DNA of 6,502 nt. Origin: Nanobdellota archaeon. Its GTDB lineage: Archaea; Nanobdellota; Nanobdellia; Woesearchaeales; GW2011-AR9. The notes beneath the pieces were generated by a model. It was not told the origin of the DNA. It searched no databases and saw nothing but the letters and a program-made list of their open reading frames with translations. How positions within the stretch are numbered: the first letter of the stretch is position 1; each line of letters starts with the position of its first letter. This document shows, one piece after another, positions 4,657-6,502 of the stretch. The position numbers were made by a program, and so were the translations under genes. The stretch spans positions 1 to 6,502 of the forward strand of contig JAUYPT010000054.1 in NCBI GenBank assembly GCA_030695685.1. Direction: 5' to 3'.

Positions 4657-5037
4657 ATGGCTGATTTAATTTATTTAGATTTAAATGCAGTTCAATTATA
4701 TGGTTCTCAAAGCGCTGTAGAAACTAATTGTGTTAATGCTCTCAGTCAGGGGATAGAATTAGGGGACACTATGCCGCCGGTTCATGTGGTTAAAATTAAT
4801 CCTGAACGCTATGAACTGACACTGAAGGGATTAGATTTTTATAAAGAAAATCTTGGCGGACATCACCGCGCTGTTGCGCATTACATCGCTAATGCATTGT
4901 TGCCGTGCATCGTAGAGAAAAACCATCTTTTTTCTCCTTATTGTAGGATAAATTGTAGATTTCATATAAGAGATATAATTCTGTATGATAGTGTCGATGA
5001 ATATGAACGCCGAAAAAAACTTTCTTTCTATCGTTAA
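4657..5037 (+). CDS. Small ParB/sulfiredoxin-like protein
   Basis: This 126-residue protein carries what looks like the ParB/sulfiredoxin fold: a strand PPVHVVKI (40-47), a connecting region, then GGHHRAVAHYIANALLPCIVE (67-87). The latter matches the conserved nucleotide-binding box of this superfamily, a Gly-rich turn ending in Arg followed by a helix and a strand. Sulfiredoxin has GGCHR here with a catalytic Cys; this protein has GGHHR, so sulfiredoxin activity is unlikely. The last 40 residues are basic and lack a partitioning helix-turn-helix domain. It begins 9 bases after rps27e with no Shine-Dalgarno site and no separate TATA box, so it probably rides on the ribosomal transcript. Some members of this superfamily bind CTP or ATP; whether this one does is unknown. 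Confidence 0.7.
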   Translation: MADLIYLDLNAVQLYGSQSAVETNCVNALSQGIELGDTMPPVHVVKINPERYELTLKGLDFYKENLGGHHRAVAHYIANALLPCIVEKNHLFSPYCRINCRFHIRDIILYDSVDEYERRKKLSFYR

Positions 5038-5051
5038 ATAACCCAATAACA

Positions 5052-5061
5052 TTTATAAATA
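5052..5061 (+). promoter_or_regulatory. TATA box of the eif2a-nop10 operon
   Basis: TTTATAAATA, with first base 30 bases before the ATG at 5082. This fixes the start of aIF2-alpha at 5082 as a leaderless gene and rules out the upstream TTG at 5067, which would lie ahead of the expected transcription start. Confidence 0.8.
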
Positions 5062-5081
5062 AACTATTGTATGAATTGATT

Positions 5082-5861
5082 ATGTTTTACAAATTAAAAG
5101 GCCTGCCGGAAGAAGATGAAATTGTGTTATGTAAAGTAACAAAAATATTTCCTAATTCTGTTTTTGTTGATTTATTGGAATACGATCGGCAAGGCATGGT
5201 TCACATTTCTGAAATCTCACCCGGCCGAATCCGGAATTTGCGGGATTTTGTCAGCGAAGGCAGGCAGATAGTCTGTAAAGTGCTTCGCCTTGACCGTGAA
5301 AAAGGACATATTGATCTTTCGCTGCGAAGAGTAAATTCTATGCAGCGGCGGGAAAAGCTGGATGAAATTAAACAAGAGCTGAAAGCAGAAAGTTTGATGG
5401 TTAATCTGGCCAAAAGACTGAAAATGGAGCCGCAGAAGTTGTACAAAGAAGTTGCGGACAAAGTGCTTAAAGAATATTCCTATATTTATCTCTGTTTTAA
5501 AGATGTGGCATCAGAAAACCGGGATTTAGCAGCGCTTGGAATTCCACTAAAAATAGTGCAGGAATTAACGGCTGCCATTCTGGAAAAATTTAAGCCCAAG
5601 AGCGTTACCCTGCGTGGGGAAGTGAGGCTACAGACCTATACTACCAACGGCATTGATAAAATTAAATCACTCTTGATTGATATTGAAAAAATCTCACCAA
5701 CAATAGCACTCTGTTATTTAGGCGGCAGCAGATATAAATTAGTGATCGAAGCTGCTGATTATAAAAGTGCTGAAGGGACACTTCATAAAGTTCAAACTAT
5801 TTTGGAAAAATTTAATGATAAATTATCAACAGCTTCTTTTGAGCGGGAGAAGAATGATTAA
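5082..5861 (+). CDS. eif2a: Translation initiation factor aIF2, alpha subunit
   Basis: aIF2-alpha is one subunit of the heterotrimer that brings initiator Met-tRNA to the small ribosomal subunit. The 259-residue product starts MFYKLKGLPEEDEIVLCKV, as archaeal homologues do. The S1 (OB-fold) domain covers about residues 10-85 (VFVDLLEYD, GMVHISEI, then EGRQIVCKVLRLDREKGHIDLSLRRV), a helical domain about 86-170, and the C-terminal alpha/beta domain that contacts the gamma subunit about 170-259 (ending YKLVIEAADYKSAEGTLHKV). The loop SPGRIRNLRDF (from Ser46) is the counterpart of the eukaryotic phosphorylation loop. Length matches the family. It has its own leaderless promoter and is followed after 5 bases by nop10, the usual archaeal pair. 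Confidence 0.96.
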   Translation: MFYKLKGLPEEDEIVLCKVTKIFPNSVFVDLLEYDRQGMVHISEISPGRIRNLRDFVSEGRQIVCKVLRLDREKGHIDLSLRRVNSMQRREKLDEIKQELKAESLMVNLAKRLKMEPQKLYKEVADKVLKEYSYIYLCFKDVASENRDLAALGIPLKIVQELTAAILEKFKPKSVTLRGEVRLQTYTTNGIDKIKSLLIDIEKISPTIALCYLGGSRYKLVIEAADYKSAEGTLHKVQTILEKFNDKLSTASFEREKND

Positions 5862-5866
5862 AGCCT

Positions 5867-6046
5867 ATGGGAGCGCGAATTTTATATTGTCGTCATTGTG
5901 AAAAATACACTCTGGAAAAAATCTGTACACTGTGTAATCTGGCGACAGAACTTCCTAGGCCTCCAAAATTTTCTGTAGAAGATAAATATGGGCAGTACCG
6001 CCGGGATGTCAAGAAAAAAGAGCTGCAGAAAAAAGGATTATATTAA
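5867..6046 (+). CDS. nop10: H/ACA RNP protein Nop10
   Basis: Nop10 is the small subunit of the H/ACA ribonucleoprotein that guides pseudouridylation of rRNA; it binds Cbf5. The 59-residue product has the archaeal zinc-ribbon version with C8/C11 (LYCRHCEKYTL) and C20/C23 (KICTLCNLA), then the family hallmark PRPPKFSVEDKYGQYRRD (30-47) and a basic tail. It begins 5 bases after the aIF2-alpha stop and has no close Shine-Dalgarno motif, so it depends on the upstream transcript and perhaps on reinitiation. It ends 28 bases before a convergent gene. Confidence 0.96.
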   Translation: MGARILYCRHCEKYTLEKICTLCNLATELPRPPKFSVEDKYGQYRRDVKKKELQKKGLY

Positions 6047-6074
6047 ACTTAATTCTATTTAATTATTGTTATCC
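6047..6074. terminator. Short AT-rich convergent intergenic region
   Basis: Only 28 bases separate nop10 from the end of the opposite-strand gene. They are strongly AT-rich, with short T-runs (for example TTCTATTTAATTATTGTT) and no hairpin. This is where transcription from both sides must end, probably by T-run termination. No long T-stretch is present, so the signal is weak. Confidence 0.3.
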
Positions 6075-6502
6075 TTAACGAAGATTAAGATTAAGCGATT
6101 TACCGATAATATCCACACCCTCGGAAGAGCCTTCAAATGATGAACCACTGGTTGTACTATTATCTCCGACGAGGTCTAGATTTATGCTGCCAAGGTATTG
6201 GTAAATGGTAACGCTTTGGCCTTCTTCAAGCTTATATTCCAAACCATCACTTACTTTAAGGTTTCCCACGCCGCTGACAAACTGTACAATATCTAATGCT
6301 ATCTCTTCAAGAGAAGCATGATTGTATTCTAATCCTTCAAAAGAAATGCTGATCTCTTTATCCGACGCCAGCGCAATACCATTAATTTCTAAACGTTTGG
6401 CGCTGCCATCCAACGAAAACAGAACATCATCAATACTGATTCTTCCATTAAATTCTGCAATGTTAAGATTAATCTCCTGGATATTGCTTAACTCTACATC
6501 AT
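6075..6502 (-). CDS. 3' part of a beta-strand-rich protein of unknown function (partial)
   Basis: The reading frame on the minus strand stays open from the window's right edge to a TAA at 6075-6077, giving the last 141 residues of a longer protein; its start lies outside. An in-frame TTG at 6413 is an unlikely start because the frame continues unbroken upstream. The visible part alternates hydrophobic and polar residues in short strands (NLNIAEFNG, RISIDDVLFSLDG, RLEINGIAL, SVTIYQYLGSINLDLVG), followed by a Ser/Thr/Gly/Glu-rich spacer (about DNSTTSGSSFEGSSEG) and a short ending strand (KSLNLNLR). It has no cysteines or histidine clusters. This looks like a repetitive beta-structure, possibly of a secreted or surface protein, but no signal peptide can be checked. 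Function is unknown. Confidence 0.8.
   Translation of the reverse strand, partial: DVELSNIQEINLNIAEFNGRISIDDVLFSLDGSAKRLEINGIALASDKEISISFEGLEYNHASLEEIALDIVQFVSGVGNLKVSDGLEYKLEEGQSVTIYQYLGSINLDLVGDNSTTSGSSFEGSSEGVDIIGKSLNLNLR

Noticed and set aside
5067..5081. Upstream TTG start for the aIF2-alpha gene, adding five residues.
   Set aside because: It would precede the transcription start predicted from the TATA box at 5052. The ATG at 5082 gives the normal archaeal N-terminus.
6411..6413. TTG as the start of the minus-strand gene.
   Set aside because: The frame is open for another 29 codons to the window edge and continues the same strand-rich residue pattern, so the gene is longer and truncated by the window.
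1..6502. Search by eye for tRNA genes, CRISPR repeats, insertion sequences, or a DGR template repeat or reverse transcriptase.
   Set aside because: No cloverleaf, regularly spaced repeat, transposase, RT motif or second copy of the A1 or A2 tail was found in the window.

Overview
The window looks archaeal and most resembles a small-genome DPANN-type archaeon, possibly Woesearchaeota- or Pacearchaeota-like. That placement is an inference from gene content and style. Direct signs of Archaea are eL42 (L44e), eS27, aIF2-alpha, Nop10, Pth2, a TrmB-family regulator, and TATA boxes of the TTTATAAA type. At three genes the first base of the box lies 30-31 nt before the ATG, which predicts leaderless mRNAs; pth2 fits the same rule if its second ATG is used.

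Layout. 1-53: probable 3' end of an upstream gene. 55-1032: a large protein (A1) with an N-terminal TIGR02996-like segment and a short GC-rich, pyrimidine-ending-codon tail. 1022-1273: a small, possibly membrane-associated protein overlapping A1. 1274-1369: a promoter region crowded with TACT/AGTA half-sites. 1370-2572: a TrmB-like regulator and an abutting unknown gene. 2604-2951: pth2. 3006-4031: a second TIGR02996-like protein (A2), with its own promoter and a C-terminal tail that looks like the variable region of a diversity-generating retroelement (DGR) target. A GC-rich hairpin follows its stop. 4158-6046: a translation cluster, rpl44e, rps27e, a ParB/sulfiredoxin-like gene, eif2a and nop10. 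6075-6502: the 3' part of a convergent, strand-rich protein of unknown role.

How the genes relate. The right half holds the archaeal rpl44e-rps27e-eif2a-nop10 set (translation and H/ACA RNP assembly), with an extra ParB-like gene between rps27e and eif2a. The left half is accessory: two A-type proteins flank the regulator and pth2.

The most notable signal is that both A proteins end in a short tail rich in codons of the kind adenine mutagenesis produces, followed by a GC-rich stretch. In A2 a stem-loop lies just past the stop. This is how DGR target genes are organised. No reverse transcriptase, template repeat or Avd-like gene is visible here, so any such machinery would have to act from elsewhere in the genome. 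The DGR reading is therefore an inference.
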